From Isoetes taiwanensis (Eukaryota > Streptophyta > Lycopodiopsida > Isoetales > Isoetaceae): a stretch of DNA of 64,000 nt. The notes under the pieces are model-generated. The model did not search any database. It had not been told where the DNA came from and was given only the letters and a program-made list of their open reading frames with translations. Below are positions 43,627 through 56,300 of this stretch, in pieces. Made by a program: the position numbers and the translations under genes. Location of the stretch: assembly GCA_021234155.1 (NCBI GenBank), contig JAJEKV010000047.1:3919323-3983322 (forward strand), read 5' to 3'. Numbering within the stretch: the stretch's first letter is position 1; every line of letters starts with the position of its first letter.

Positions 43627-43672
43627 GCACTATGAAATCGCACTATGAAATCGAAATGCACTATGAAATCGC
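43627..43672. repeat. CACTATGAAATCG repeats
   Basis: The word occurs three times in 46 bp and contains the AAATCG half of the hairpin motif. Confidence 0.8.
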
Positions 43673-43789
43673 ACCAGCAGTTCGAAAAGAGAGACAGAAA
43701 TTGGAAAGGGAGTGTAAACTGAAAGTAATAACTACTTTAAAAAAATCGTACCACGCCATTATAACTGCCGCGAAAATTTATTGCAAGGG

Positions 43790-44110
43790 GCTAAGGTTAT
43801 AAGTTATAGGAAATTTTTAAGTTTAAAGGTTATAAGCTTTAAGTTTTAGAAGTTTAAAGGTTATATTTATTTAAGGTTAGAAGTTTTAACCTTGGAACTT
43901 CTAACCTTAAAAGTTGTAAACTTACTTCTTCTAACCTTAACTTTTAACCTATAATAACCTACCTTAAAACTTCTAACCTATAATAACCTATAATTAACTT
44001 CTAACCTAAAAATTGCTAACCTATAATACCCTCAAAAGTTTTTTCTAAGGTGACAACATTTAAGGTTATTATAGGTTAATATATTATATTATAGGTTAAC
44101 TCATGCTAAG
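43790..44110. repeat. Array of AGGTTATA/TATAACCT words with a perfect 15-bp hairpin
   Basis: TTAAGGTTAGAAGTT (43871-43885) and its exact complement AACTTCTAACCTTAA (43896-43910) enclose a 10-base loop. The left half of the region uses AAGGTTA words, the right half CTAACCT words, so much of it could fold. It lies just upstream of the plus-strand gene set. Confidence 0.85.
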
Positions 44111-44159
44111 GAGATGTTATTTGGATATGCTAACTTACTATAAGTTTTTATGCATTTTA

Positions 44160-44460
44160 GGTCAATGCCATGCAAAATGCTAAATCCCCCAATGATGTTG
44201 ATCAAGGCAAGGAAAAATCCCCAACTAATGAAGATGACAAAGATGATGGCAAAGGAAAGGAAAAGACCTCAAATGAAAATGATGATGCCAAAGGAAAGGA
44301 AATTGTACTTTATACTGGGTCGATTGGAAAAACAAGAAGGTCAAGATCCCGCATGCATGCAAATGTAGAGGCAAGAGGGAGAAGGGATTATTGTTCTAGC
44401 AGATCCTATCAATGCAAAGAATGATGAAAGATTAGGGGAGGACAAAGTTAGGTGGCAATC
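44160..44460 (+). pseudogene. Start of the plus-strand transposon protein (acidic/basic N-terminus)
   Basis: An open segment reads VNAMQNAKSPNDVDQGKEKSPTNEDDKDDGKGKEK ... VLYTGSIGKTRRSRSR. It is low-complexity and highly charged, with a preceding ...TTTTAG|GTC that could be an acceptor (44157-44160). It is followed by segments in other frames up to the recognisable domain at 45290. Probably the disordered N-terminus or second exon of the same protein. Confidence 0.4.
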
Positions 44461-44680
44461 TCAAAATTATATGACAATTGGAAGGAAAAGGGTTCAGCAA
44501 ACAAGAATGCCTAGCTTGTGTGAAGCAACTAGAGGTTCCAACTATTGTTGCATGGCCTAGGGACAAGATTCAACCGAGGGGAACTACACGCTTCCTATAG
44601 ATGTAGAACCATTGTCAACAATGTTCACACAAAGGTAGCAAGAGGCCACTTCCAACTTTCAAACATTATCCCACCAAAAG

Positions 44681-47064
44681 ATGCAAGTCGATTATGATTG
44701 TTCTCCGGCTATGATGAAGGTTAGAGGAGGTGAATGTTGTTGGGCTTCTTGTGTTAGAATGTTCACAATAGAGGAGTTGGTGGGAGCAAGAGCTACATAT
44801 CGAAACATAAGTGTGATAGCAGGAGGAATTTCATGTACACCATATTTGGCTATGCAATTCAGGATGAAAGATCAAAGAAGAAAAGATTCCCATTGAATGG
44901 AAAGTGGATATGTTCAAAAGCATGGATGGCTATACATGGAATTCCAACCTCTTCTTGGCACAAACCGGCAAAAGAGACATGAAAATGGTAGTAAAATTGC
45001 ATTGCATGGGGAACACCGGCCCGGTAAGGCCTACCTCAAGAACTATAGCCGCAAAGGAAATATTTGAAAGATATGTGGATTTCAATGCGTAAAACATGCC
45101 ACATAAGAGTAAGAAGGATGAACAGGGTAGAGTTATTGTTGAAAAGAGATTGCCATCCCATTGTACCTTAAGAGCATATTAGAGGAAATAAATGCATTGC
45201 TTCGAACTTGGAGTGGCCTCTATATCCCAGCCCAGCTTTTAGTAGGCTATGGAATAAGCATTTCAAGCATGTGACCATAGCAACTTCAAACAACTTTGCC
45301 AAGTGCAATTTATGTGCTAAGCTGAAAGGAGACACTAGATAAGACTGGCAACCAAGTCTAAGGGCAAAGATAAGGGAACATATGAAGGACCATATGACGA
45401 TCAACTATCATGTAGATCAACTTATTGGATGTGGAGGACCTTATAAGACTCGAATGGAACCTAATAACTATCTATGTATTATACATGATAAAATGGACCA
45501 ACGTAAGACTTGTCTTCCACAATTCAAGTACATTCCTAAGTCATGTGGAAGATCATACCCTTTGCAGTGATTTCAATGATCGGGGCAATATTGCATGGGC
45601 AGCCCCTCGCACCTATTATGGCCATTTCAGTTTAGAGTTGTGGAGTGATGGTCCGCATTTTCACATTGGGAGTATCATGAGGTGTTTAAGAAACTATGAG
45701 AAGGGTTACAATGGTCACCCACAGATCCTCCAAATAGCCGTGCACTACATAGTGCATTGTTGGATGGAACCCCTAATAGTATTGAAAAGTTTAGCAAGGC
45801 AAGATTTAGGAGGAATGGACCTAATGAACATGTTGGAGCTTCAACATCTCGTGCTAAACCTCGAGATCTGCCCGTAAAGCTCCTCTTGCAACTAGATAAT
45901 TGTGCTGGGTCAAAATAAGAATAGGTGGATGTTTTCTTTCCTATCCTACTTAACAAACCGTGGGTATTTTTGAAAGAGTCAATTTGGGGTTCCTAATGCC
46001 CGGACATACTCATGAGGATGTGGATGCATTGTTTGGAAAATATAGTCATGTATTGAGACAAACAGACAGCTACCAACTTTCCTGTGCTATTGGAAATATT
46101 TCATGGATGTACAAATCCATCTCCTATAGGATCTATCATAGAAGAAGTGCCCGATTGGAAGAGTTTTGTGGATGGTTATGCTCTCGACATGGAAGGTCAT
46201 TCTAGACCTCTTCAATTCACTTTTTGGGTGAGAGAAGAGATTCCAATCATGCAATGGAAAATGAGACCTTCAGAGGAGAAGTGGAGAGGTGGGGCAGAAA
46301 TTTGGCATGCAGGGATGCAAATGGCAAGCCTATGATACCTCCCCGGTCAACCAAAAGCTCTAAAACCAATCAAGAAGTCAAGCAATTGGGCTTGACTAAG
46401 GATGGCATCAATGACTACATCAAGCATTGGCAAACTAATTCAGATGAGACTAATCGCATTGATAGATTATTGGAAGAAGGTGATCAACTTGTTGGATGAG
46501 GTAGACACATCCTCGTAATTTACTGGAAGGGTGGTTCCCTAAAAGTAAGTGGAAAACATTAGCTGGTGCCGACGAAGATGATGGTACCATTAGTAGCATT
46601 GTGAAGGCATATGCTCCTCCTCAACTGATAAACACTATGTTGGTCCTAAGAAGGATAGGCCAAAATATCTAGGCATGGATTGTTATGAACCTTCTAATCG
46701 ACGTGGAGTGCCACCAATTTGTAGTAGTAAAACCAAAGAGATCTAGAGACCTATCCAAAGGTGGTTGGGATGGACTATCTCGATATTTGCAAAGAAGAAG
46801 GTGATGTTAACTTCAATAAGGTGCGCGTGGAATGGTGGTGTCCAGTACATCAGTTGAGTAATGTCACCGATAAAGAAAGATATTCAGATTGTTGGACAAA
46901 GAGGTGGAGGAGAAATCCTAGTGATCCTGATCTTTGGCTAGACATTGAAACCGTATTGTACTCATGGACTCCAAAAACTATTCCTAGTAAAACAGCGAGA
47001 GTTACAATACCTCAGGATGTAAGGAATAAGGTTCTCATATCCTTGGGGATGTTGGTGGAAAAAT
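44681..47064 (+). pseudogene. HTHEDVD-type transposon protein (DUF7869-like), multiple frameshifts
   Basis: Frames 44681-45092 are unrecognised. From 45290 readable parts are AKCNLCAKLKGDT, HMKDHMTINYHVDQLIGCGGPY, LCIIHDKMDQRKTCLPQ (first acidic pair), GHFSLELWSDGPHFHIGS, and LLLQLDNCAGS near 45883-45915. RGIFERVNLGFLMPGHTHEDVDALFGKYSHVL follows at 45957-46060. The order D...LDNC...GHTHED(V/I)D is that of a widespread eukaryotic repeat protein annotated, as I recall, DUF7869 and probably a DDE-type transposase. The C-terminal 46761-47064 (VEWWCPVHQLSNVTDKERYSDCWTKRW) ends with its own stop 220 bp inside the right terminal repeat. At least six indels or stops break it. It would catalyse excision and insertion of the element. 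Confidence 0.65.
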
Positions 47065-47284
47065 GATAAACAGTTACTATGTATCAATCACTTTTAATAA
47101 AAGTTGTGTACTACTTGAGTTTCATGATATATGATTTTGTAATTTGAAGTTAAGGTGTGAATTTATATTCCCGTGTGTGATTATATGTTAACGTCTATTC
47201 TAGTCTAAGGGCAACAAAGTTACTAAAAAAGTGAATTTAACAAAGTTACTAAAAAAGTGCAATATAAAATTTATCCCAAAATTA

Positions 47285-47316
47285 AGACATAATCCCAATT
47301 TAATTGAATGATGGTT
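47285..47316 (-). repeat. Right terminal inverted repeat, 32 bp
   Basis: It begins AGACATAATCCCAATTTAAT and ends TGAATGATGGTT. Just inside it, AACAAAGTTACTAAAAAAGTG is tandemly repeated (about 47214-47260). Confidence 0.85.
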
Positions 47317-47320
47317 TTAT

Positions 47321-47925
47321 GTCTATTATTACATTTCGTCTGTGTCCATTCTGGATTATACCTATTCTGACCAAATGATGTCTGGAGTTTGCCCATCAGT
47401 GGTTTGAGTTTAGGTATTTTTTTTCTATGTGACGGTCTATACTCTACATCCTGAGTTATTCTTTAGTTATTTACTACTGCATGTGAGGAAGTTGTGCGCT
47501 TTATGACAAATTCCTGGGTTTATAAATCTATTCTGCTTTCATGGGATTACATGATGGCCATCGCCAAGGCATGAGGTTTGAATATGCACAAGCTTAGCCC
47601 GAGGTAATTTTGGCCAGAGGTAGTATTTGGATTTTGTCTATTCCCATTTTTTCGTGCCCAGTATGGATTATACATAGCTTGACAGAATGTCATTTGGACA
47701 AAGTTGCTTATAAGATGTGCATAAACATCAACATGAATATTATTGAGAAATTACTTGTAACAATGATGGTTTCAGTTCGGCCCGCAAGCTTCAGTTTACC
47801 CGCAAGATCATTAGGCTAGTTTCTAACTGAATCCTTGAGTATAGAGTGCAAATATCATTTTCTAGTAATTGAAGCGTGGAATTTGAAAGACGAGAAAAAA
47901 CCTGCAATGATTGACGACTTAGATA
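47321..47925. other. Right flank of the 12-kb element; decayed repeats
   Basis: Two related segments, from TGTCTATTATTACATTTCG (about 47321) and TGTCTATTCCCATTTTTTCG (about 47636), both lead to TGGATTATAC. They suggest a 315-bp duplication. It shares the GGCATGA(G/A)GTTTGAATATGC word with the left flank. No gene is seen. Confidence 0.5.
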
Positions 47926-47967
47926 TCATTTGCAACAGGTAGCTGCAGGTGATGACCTACTTTGTAC

Positions 47968-48184
47968 CTTTAAATTCCATTTGCTACTAGCCAAAGGATC
48001 ACTCGAACACTTTGAAAAGGCACTCCCATCCACATCGTTGGCATATTCAATGCTTGTAGACTTGTTCAAACACATCTCTTTCCAAAATTCAGTCTCAACA
48101 AATGCTTTTGATAAAACCGCAGGACTAGAGAACTTGCAGACATATAACTTATTTGCTACCTTCTCAAACTCATTGAATGTATAT
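47968..48184 (-). pseudogene. Exon of a JmjC histone demethylase (JMJ13/ELF6-like)
   Basis: The minus strand between an AG acceptor (48186-48185) and a GT donor (47967-47966) encodes YTFNEFEKVANKLYVCKFSS ... VETEFWKEMCLNKSTSIEYANDVDGSAFS ... DPLASSKWNLK. This is the start of the JmjC domain of plant KDM4-type demethylases, which remove methyl groups from histone H3 lysines in the nucleus; the VDGSAFS-DPL-SKWNLK order is diagnostic. The Fe-binding His/Glu motif would be in the next exon, which I cannot find downstream. No JmjN exon is found upstream. So this is a gene fragment or a gene split by large introns. Both splice phases keep the frame. Confidence 0.75.
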
Positions 48185-48231
48185 CTTATACAATTGTTTA
48201 GAAAGACCGACCAATAAATGAGATTTAACAT

Positions 48232-50090
<1,859 letters not shown>

Positions 50091-50094
50091 CAGA

Positions 50095-50201
50095 TCAAAC
50101 ATGCAAAAGAGATGAATCCCTCGATTCCCATGCTTTGCCCACTGCCATTTGTGCGTCCGGTTTGAAGGTCAAGAAATAAGCTTTATAACTATGTTTTGCA
50201 C
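50095..50201 (-). CDS. Last coding exon of an unrecognised host gene
   Basis: The minus strand has the acceptor TTGCTGACCTTGCAG, then an exon coding AKHSYKAYFLTFKPDAQMAV, continuing GKAWESRDSSLLHV and a TGA stop. Phase matches the exon ending at 60073 (split GGT codon). I do not recognise the product. The intron between the two exons contains all of the LINE 50307-59985. A stretch of about 35 residues is too short for a firm call, but splice signals, phase and the intervening transposon agree. Confidence 0.5.
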
Positions 50202-50291
50202 CTGCAAGGTCAGCAAAAAATAAGGAAAAGAAAGAAGGGATGCCATGTCGCAGACCCATCAAGTAACTACATTTACAACTTGAATTAGTAA

Positions 50292-50306
50292 AATTTAAAT
50301 TCCTGG
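50292..50306. repeat. Target-site duplication, left copy (15 bp)
   Basis: AATTTAAATTCCTGG recurs at 59986-60000 directly after the A tail of the LINE, so the LINE occupies 50307-59985. Confidence 0.9.
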
Positions 50307-50564
50307 TGCAAATGGAAAAAGTAACTGAGGTGGCGGCAGAACTGAAGCGGTGGCTTTGGGCGACAGTTTAAGCGGCGATGGCGAGCGAGGCTCTGGAGGG
50401 CAGCATAAAAAGAACAGCAAGAGTGAGCCCCAGGTGATTCAATAGGCTCCTCCTAAGCGGATCCCGAAGATTGCTTGGGCAGCCCAGCAGAATCGATCTG
50501 TTAGGTCTTCAACTCAGAAGCTTGATCTGCCCTCGTCGGATCATCCTAGAGGTGAGTTGGAGGT

Positions 50565-52232
50565 GTGGAGATGAATCCGGCAGCCTCAAGGCAGCAGTTT
50601 CGGCCTACTGAGCTGGTGTCTGTGCCCTCCACAGAGCCAGTCCTAATCAGTTCCCCAGACGACGGATCTGAACAAGGTTGTAGGGAGCCGATCCAATCGG
50701 TTTTCCAAACGACGGATTTGAACAGGGTTTTAGGGAGCAAAGTGATGGGGCAGGCAGCCTCAAGTCCCCTCCTGGGTTTTGGGCAGCAGCTAGGGTCTGG
50801 ACAAGGCCCTATGGAGGTTGGGGAGCTAGGGAGGCGTGAGGAGGGGCGGCTTAGGGAGGCCGGTGCAGGTAGGAAGGAGGGAGCAGACCTTCTTTTGGTC
50901 TGTCAGCAAGTACCCTTAGTGGACAGCCTGCAGATCAGTGCCTATGTAGGGAGCCGTCAGGCAGAGGCTGCACAAGCTTCAGGAGAAGCGGAACTGAAAT
51001 TCCAAGTAGCATGCCTCCATTAGGAGACAGCAACCCCGTTTGGCAGTCTGAGTTTGCCAGCTCCTACTTTGCCAGAGGACTCCTTTGCAGTGGCAGAGCC
51101 GGTGAGCAATCTGCCTCTGGGCGAGGGATGTGGTGGTGCCCCGGAACATCTAGATAAGCCAGCGGGTCGCAAGATCCCAAGTCTGGAGAGGCGGGCGGTA
51201 GAGGGGCAAGAAGTCGATGTGACAGGGCCTGCCTGGCGAACGAATGATACGGTGAGCAGGCTCTCATGCTCGCGATTTTCAGAATGGATTCGACACACAG
51301 TGGCACCGGCCGACACCTGCAGAATGGAGGAGGCTCTGACCTTTCTGAATCAACACAACAGGAGATCATTGCAGGTTGACCCCACTGGTCCTCCTGCTAA
51401 TATAGTCGAGGTAGATCACTAGCAGCACCTCAAGTCTATTTCCAATCTAGTCTCATGCGCAGTGCTGGTGTACTATACTGGAGTGCTGGACACAAGGAGA
51501 GTCGGCGGGTGGCTGCAAGCTCACTTTAAGCAGCCGGGGATCTTGCCGTTTCAGCCCATGAAGTTCCTGGGTAATAATTTCTTCCTCCTCATGTTCGACG
51601 CGCCCACGGTGGTGGAGAGGATAGTGGCGAGAGGGGTTGACCTCATGTGGAGAAATTACTTGATTTATCAGTATTACACCCCGGGTGTGAGTGCTCGATC
51701 CCTGTCGGCCTTGAAGATCCCTTGTTGGTTTCAGGCGATGGATCTTCCTGCAGACATGCTTTTTCCAGAGTTCATGATCGCGATTGCTAATGGGCTCGGA
51801 GGGCATATTTCTCACTCCATAGTTCGGGCACTGAAGATTTGTGTTGCTTTACCCGCGGATAGCCCATTGCCTCCTTCAGTGACTGTTAGGAGCGGTGATT
51901 GGTACTTTCAGTTTCCCCTCAGATTGCTAAATGGGTCAGAGACCCAGAGAATGTTTCTCGCCCTCCAGATCTTTGCAGGTTCGCTTCCAGAGTATAGGCT
52001 CGCCTCAGTGCCAAGGGTTCCACAGGAGGCAAAGCAGGAGGTTTTACGGGACGGGGCACAGGCCCCGTCCCAAACTCTGCCGGTGGAGAAGTCGCTTCCG
52101 GCCAGGACTCAGACGTCAGTTGGATCCGTCTTGGGTAGGCCACTCCGGTCTACTACGAATAATGGGCCAACGGCCGTTCCAGTGGGGCAAGGCGGCATGG
52201 ACCCAATGGCATCTCCACAAATGGTGGCCTAG
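50565..52232 (+). pseudogene. LINE ORF1 (RNA-binding protein), two in-frame TAG stops
   Basis: A single reading frame runs 556 codons with only two interruptions, TAG at 51021-51023 and TAG at 51420-51422. The N-terminal half is Gly/Gln/Ser-rich and disordered. The last third has the DUF4283-like pattern of plant L1 ORF1: VLVYYTGVLDTRRVGGWLQAHF, MKFLGNNFFLLMF, VVERIVARG, WRNYLIYQYY. The protein would coat element RNA. A zinc knuckle is not reached because the Copia remnant begins near 52230. The frame is otherwise remarkably intact compared with ORF2. Confidence 0.75.
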
Positions 52233-53304
52233 AAGTTGCTTCACGAATTTTTGCATTTTCAGGCACCACAACTGCTCCAGAAGTTGCACTAACTTCTCTT
52301 ATCTGACCTGCTACACCTTGCTCTTCATGTGAAGAAGAGCTTTCTTCATTTATCTCAGCCACCAATATTCTTTTAGAGTTTGCCATGCTGGTTTCTCCTT
52401 CTGATGGCTCTATAAGATCCCACAGATCTTCCACTTGAAGGACATGCTTTACCTTCTCCTTCCACACTTGGAAGCCAGAATCTCCCTTGAATATATCTAT
52501 GGCATTCAACAATCCTGCACCAAATCTGCTAGACATTCTGTCTGCAACCTAGCTCTGACACCAATGTTAGATATTAAGTCAACAACAATATCACCAGAGC
52601 AATTCTTTGATTAAATACAAACCACTGTATTAATAATGAAAGGCAATGCAAGTTAATCTCAACAATTACAATGCTTGCAATGTCATAATTGTAATAAGAC
52701 AATCAAGTATTATTTCATTGTCAATCCTATATCAAAAAATGCCAATTAAACCTTAGTGCAAACCTTTTCAAATCCCGATCAAACTCTATGAACCAGAAAC
52801 CAGTGAATTTTTTTGTACATCTTAGGTTTAGATATATGATCAGTTCCGGCTTCTTTGCAGGACCGATCTCACTGCCTTCCGACCTTGTCAAGGTTTGATT
52901 AGACTGACATATTCAAACAGGAAGTGGCTCCAATTCATTGGGACGACATGTTTATCTTTACAACGTTACTATAAATAATGTTTCAATAGTTTCCCAATAG
53001 CGAAACCATGCATATAATTTCATATTTACAAATGTACGTGTATAGCCCATTTAGTTATGGAACCATAGAGTCACAGAACCATAACCATTAAGTTCACAAC
53101 CATTAAGTTGTTTTGCAGTCTTCATCAGCAACCAACACTGTAATTTCCTAGTCACAACGATAATTTCCTTTAATACTATCTAGGCAAATCTTCATGGTTT
53201 TGTTCTTTTCTATACCTGAGTTTACAACACCTTAATGTCATATATGCCACAAGATTATGATATAAACAAACTTCTCATCATTTTGCTAGGCAATACTTCT
53301 AACA
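52230..53304 (-). mobile_element. Truncated Copia element: start of gag, primer site and 5' LTR
   Basis: On the minus strand the LTR runs from 53304 (TGTTAGAA) to 52565 (TCTAACA), 740 bp. The primer site TGGTGTCAGAGCT (52563-52551) is one base off the initiator tRNA-Met site. Gag then starts MSSRFGAGLLNAIDIFKGDS and GFQVWKEKVKHVLQVEDLWDLIE (52536 downward). The rest of gag, all of pol and the 3' LTR are absent at the junction with LINE ORF1 near 52230, so a deletion removed them. Confidence 0.85.
52565..53304 (-). repeat. Copia LTR, 740 bp
   Basis: TG...CA bounded with a 7-base terminal inverted repeat (TGTTAGA/TCTAACA); adjacent primer site on the inner side. The next bases outside are GAAGA (53305-53309). 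Confidence 0.85.
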
Positions 53305-53343
53305 GAAGAAGCAACGTAAGAATCATTCTGCCCAGTAGTATTT

Positions 53344-56300
53344 ATGGACAAGAAGATCTTGAGCTGGAATGTTCGAGGGGTGCGCTCGTCACCCAGTAAG
53401 AGAACGAGAGTGGCGCCGTTCGCAAGATGGACCCAGATATCTTGTGCCTTCAGGAACATAAATGTCACAGGGGGGACACTCTGGAACTGCTGGACATGTT
53501 TGGGCCGCAATACGCTGCTGCAGTTGCCACCTCTAGGGCCTCTAAAGGTGGAACTGCCATTGCGTGGAAGATACATGTGCAGGTGACTTTTACCTTGGCC
53601 GACCGTTGGGGCAGGTGGGTCATTATCAAGTGGCGAGAGGGACCGCACGAGTGGAGGATTGTGAATGTCTATGCCCACAATAGTGCGTGGCAGAGAGGGA
53701 CCTTGTGGGCGTCGTTGAGGCACAAGGTCGCATCCTTTGGGGCTGTTGTGGCTTGGCTGCTGTTGGGCGATTTCAATATGGCCGAGACTACTCATGATAG
53801 GTGTGGCAGAGGAGCAGAAGTGGTACCAGGTTTTGAGCGGCAGCAATGGGTGAAGTTGTTGGACTCCCTGCACTTGGCAGAGTCGTCAGGTGACTCCACA
53901 TTTACTTGATGTAATCAGTGGACAGGGGCCGGAGGGGCGTATGCTCGACATGACAGATGCTATGCTAATACCCTAGCTTCGGACTGGGCCCCTCTGCTCA
54001 AGCGAAAGTAACATTTTGTCCACCGCGGTCTCTGATCATTTTCCCTAGTTAATTTCTCAGGGCTTCAGTGCAGTCATGCCGGCGCACATAGTGTTCAAGT
54101 TAAATACCGCTTACCTAAAGGATGCTGATTTCTCTTGGGGATGCCAGCAGATTTGGTTCCGTACCTTTCGAGACAACTTCGGGATGTCAGGAATGGTGAA
54201 GGCCCTGGCGGAGATCAAGGCATTCACCAAGTCGTGGGGAAGTCGGAGAGCATGGCAAGAGCGGCAGGCGTTAGAGGCATTGTATCACGAATTGGAAACC
54301 CTCAGGTCTCAGCCATCTGAGGGTGTGTGGGAGAATGAGATATTGCGCCACATTGCAGCGGATGAGTCCAAGAGGGCTGCTCAGGCAAGGGTGAAGGTGG
54401 GATCACCTGACTGCAGGAAGGGGACACCCATTCTCGAATGTTCTTTAGGGTTGCGCGACAGAAGAAATATGCGGCCTCAATGTCATCTCTAGCATTGCCC
54501 GATGGCCGCATTCTGCATTCGCCTGTAGATATTAAACATGCTACTTTTCATCATTTCTCTTAGTTTTTCCAGGAAAAGAGATATCCCTACACTGACGTGA
54601 TGGAGGAGATCGTGCTCAGTAAGGTGTCATGCAAGGTGTCGGCGGATAAAAGGCAGGCGTCACAGCCTCCGCTTAGAAAGCAGGAGCTTGAGGAGGCTTG
54701 CCGTGCCTTGGCCCCTCACAAATGCCCTGGTCTGGATGGCATTCCGGTGGAGTTCTTCCAAGAATATTGGGAATGGGTGGGGGATTCAGTGATGTAGACC
54801 TATCAAGATCTGCTTCAGGCAGAGGCGCTAGATTATAGACTCAACACTGGCTGCATCTCATTACTACCGAAGGTGAAGGAGCCATCTGTCATTTCTGATT
54901 GGCGTCTGATCACGCTTCTGTCGGCAGTATACAAGATAATCGCGAAAGCCTTCTTAGATTGCAAGTTGTCCTGAAGGAGACTATTAGTCCCATGCAGTCT
55001 GGCTTCATCCTCGGCAGACATATTCTTAACAATGTAGCGGCGGCATTCGAGGGCATTCACTGGGCACGCAGAACAGGTCAGCAGATAGTGTACTCAAAGC
55101 TGGACTTCGCAAAGGCCTATGATAGTGTTCGTTGGGATTTTCTGAAGAGGATGATGTTAGCCTTTGGGTGTGGTGAGAGCTTTACAGCAATAGCTCTGAG
55201 GCTCTTAACGTCTGCCAGAGCCACCATCCTATGTCATGACGAGTCATCACCGATCTTTACTGTGGGGCGTGGAGTTCGCCAGGGATGCCCTTTGGCGCCC
55301 TTCCTATTTACCATCGTTGCAGAGGCCCTCTCGCAGTTGTTGACCTCGGGCAGCAGAGGCGGGTGTTATGGAGGGGTTGAGGATGGCAGACGGGTCGCAG
55401 CAGATTGAAAATCAGTACGCTGATGACTCTTTTCTCTTCCTACAGGCTGATGAGAGGAATCTGTTAAACACGAAGGAGCTTCTGGACACATTCTCTCTTG
55501 CTTCAGGCTGCCTCATGAATTGGACGAAGTGCTCGGCATTATGGCCGGCAGCAGATCCCATGCCCAGGGTCGTGTCCCAACTTCCTTGGTGAATGCAGCC
55601 GCATGGCACATGCTCTACTTTTTTGGGTATCCCATTCGGCATCGACATTTCGGCAGCAGGTATTTGGGAGGACATTCTGGTGGGACTGCGTCGATACCTT
55701 AACTGGTGAAAGAGGAAAAAACTTTCCATGGCTGGCAGGGTCACAGTGGCGAAGTCCATTTTATGCTCAACTCATGTTTATATGGCATCTATCATTCTGG
55801 CGCCAGAAAGAAAGGTTCGGAAAATTTCCTCTATGGTTCGTAACTTCGTATGGGGAGGCAATGAAGAAGGGGCGGTCGTCAAGGTGGCCTGGTGGAAATG
55901 CGTGCGCCCCAAAGCTGCAGGTGGCCTCGGCTTCTTGGACCTCTCGCTCCATAGCAAGGTCCTATTGTCCAAGTTCATCTTTTCGATTCTCGAGAATGCT
56001 CTTGACTCCCAGGGCATGGTCTTGCTTCATCAGTCGATGTCTCACTCGATAGTCTTCCATAAGCCGTCCGTGCCGGTGCGGCTTCCGTAGGCATTATTTG
56101 TGGATATTAGGCCATATATTAATGCCTCTCCCTTTCTGAAGGGACTCCTGTGAGCCTGGGAGCAGGTCCGCCCGCTGTTTGCGATTGACGCTTCGAGTTG
56201 TATTCAGTTAAAGGCATCGCCATGGTGGATCCCGCTCGGCCCAGGTGCATCACCTTTGGTGCTGGCAGCATCCGTTGATCCCCGAGTCCAGCGCAGATGA

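Larger units (their letters stand above)
35364..47316. mobile_element. Candidate 12-kb DNA transposon with perfect 32-bp terminal inverted repeats
   Basis: Bases 35364-35395 (starting AACCATCATTCAATTAAATT) are the exact reverse complement of 47285-47316. Both sides are flanked by TTAT (35360-35363 and 47317-47320), a possible 4-bp target duplication. Inside are minus-strand frames on the left, a repeat-rich centre (42780-44150) and a plus-strand transposon protein on the right. All frames are broken. The terminal word and TSD length do not match a superfamily I can name. It is possible that the true ends extend slightly beyond the perfect repeat. Confidence 0.7.

Noticed and set aside
43578-43802. 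Basic 74-codon plus frame
   Set aside because: It spans GCCGAGAAGC and CACTATGAAATCG repeats and is explained by them.
35364-47316. Assigning the 12-kb element to CACTA or piggyBac
   Set aside because: The ends do not start CACTA, and the flanking TTAT is neither a 3-bp duplication nor TTAA.
47930-48217. Plus-strand frame of 95 codons
   Set aside because: It is the antisense of the JmjC exon, which has splice sites and a clear motif.
52351-52563. tRNA-like or gene signal around the sequence complementary to tRNA-Met
   Set aside because: It is a retrotransposon primer site beside an LTR, not a tRNA gene.
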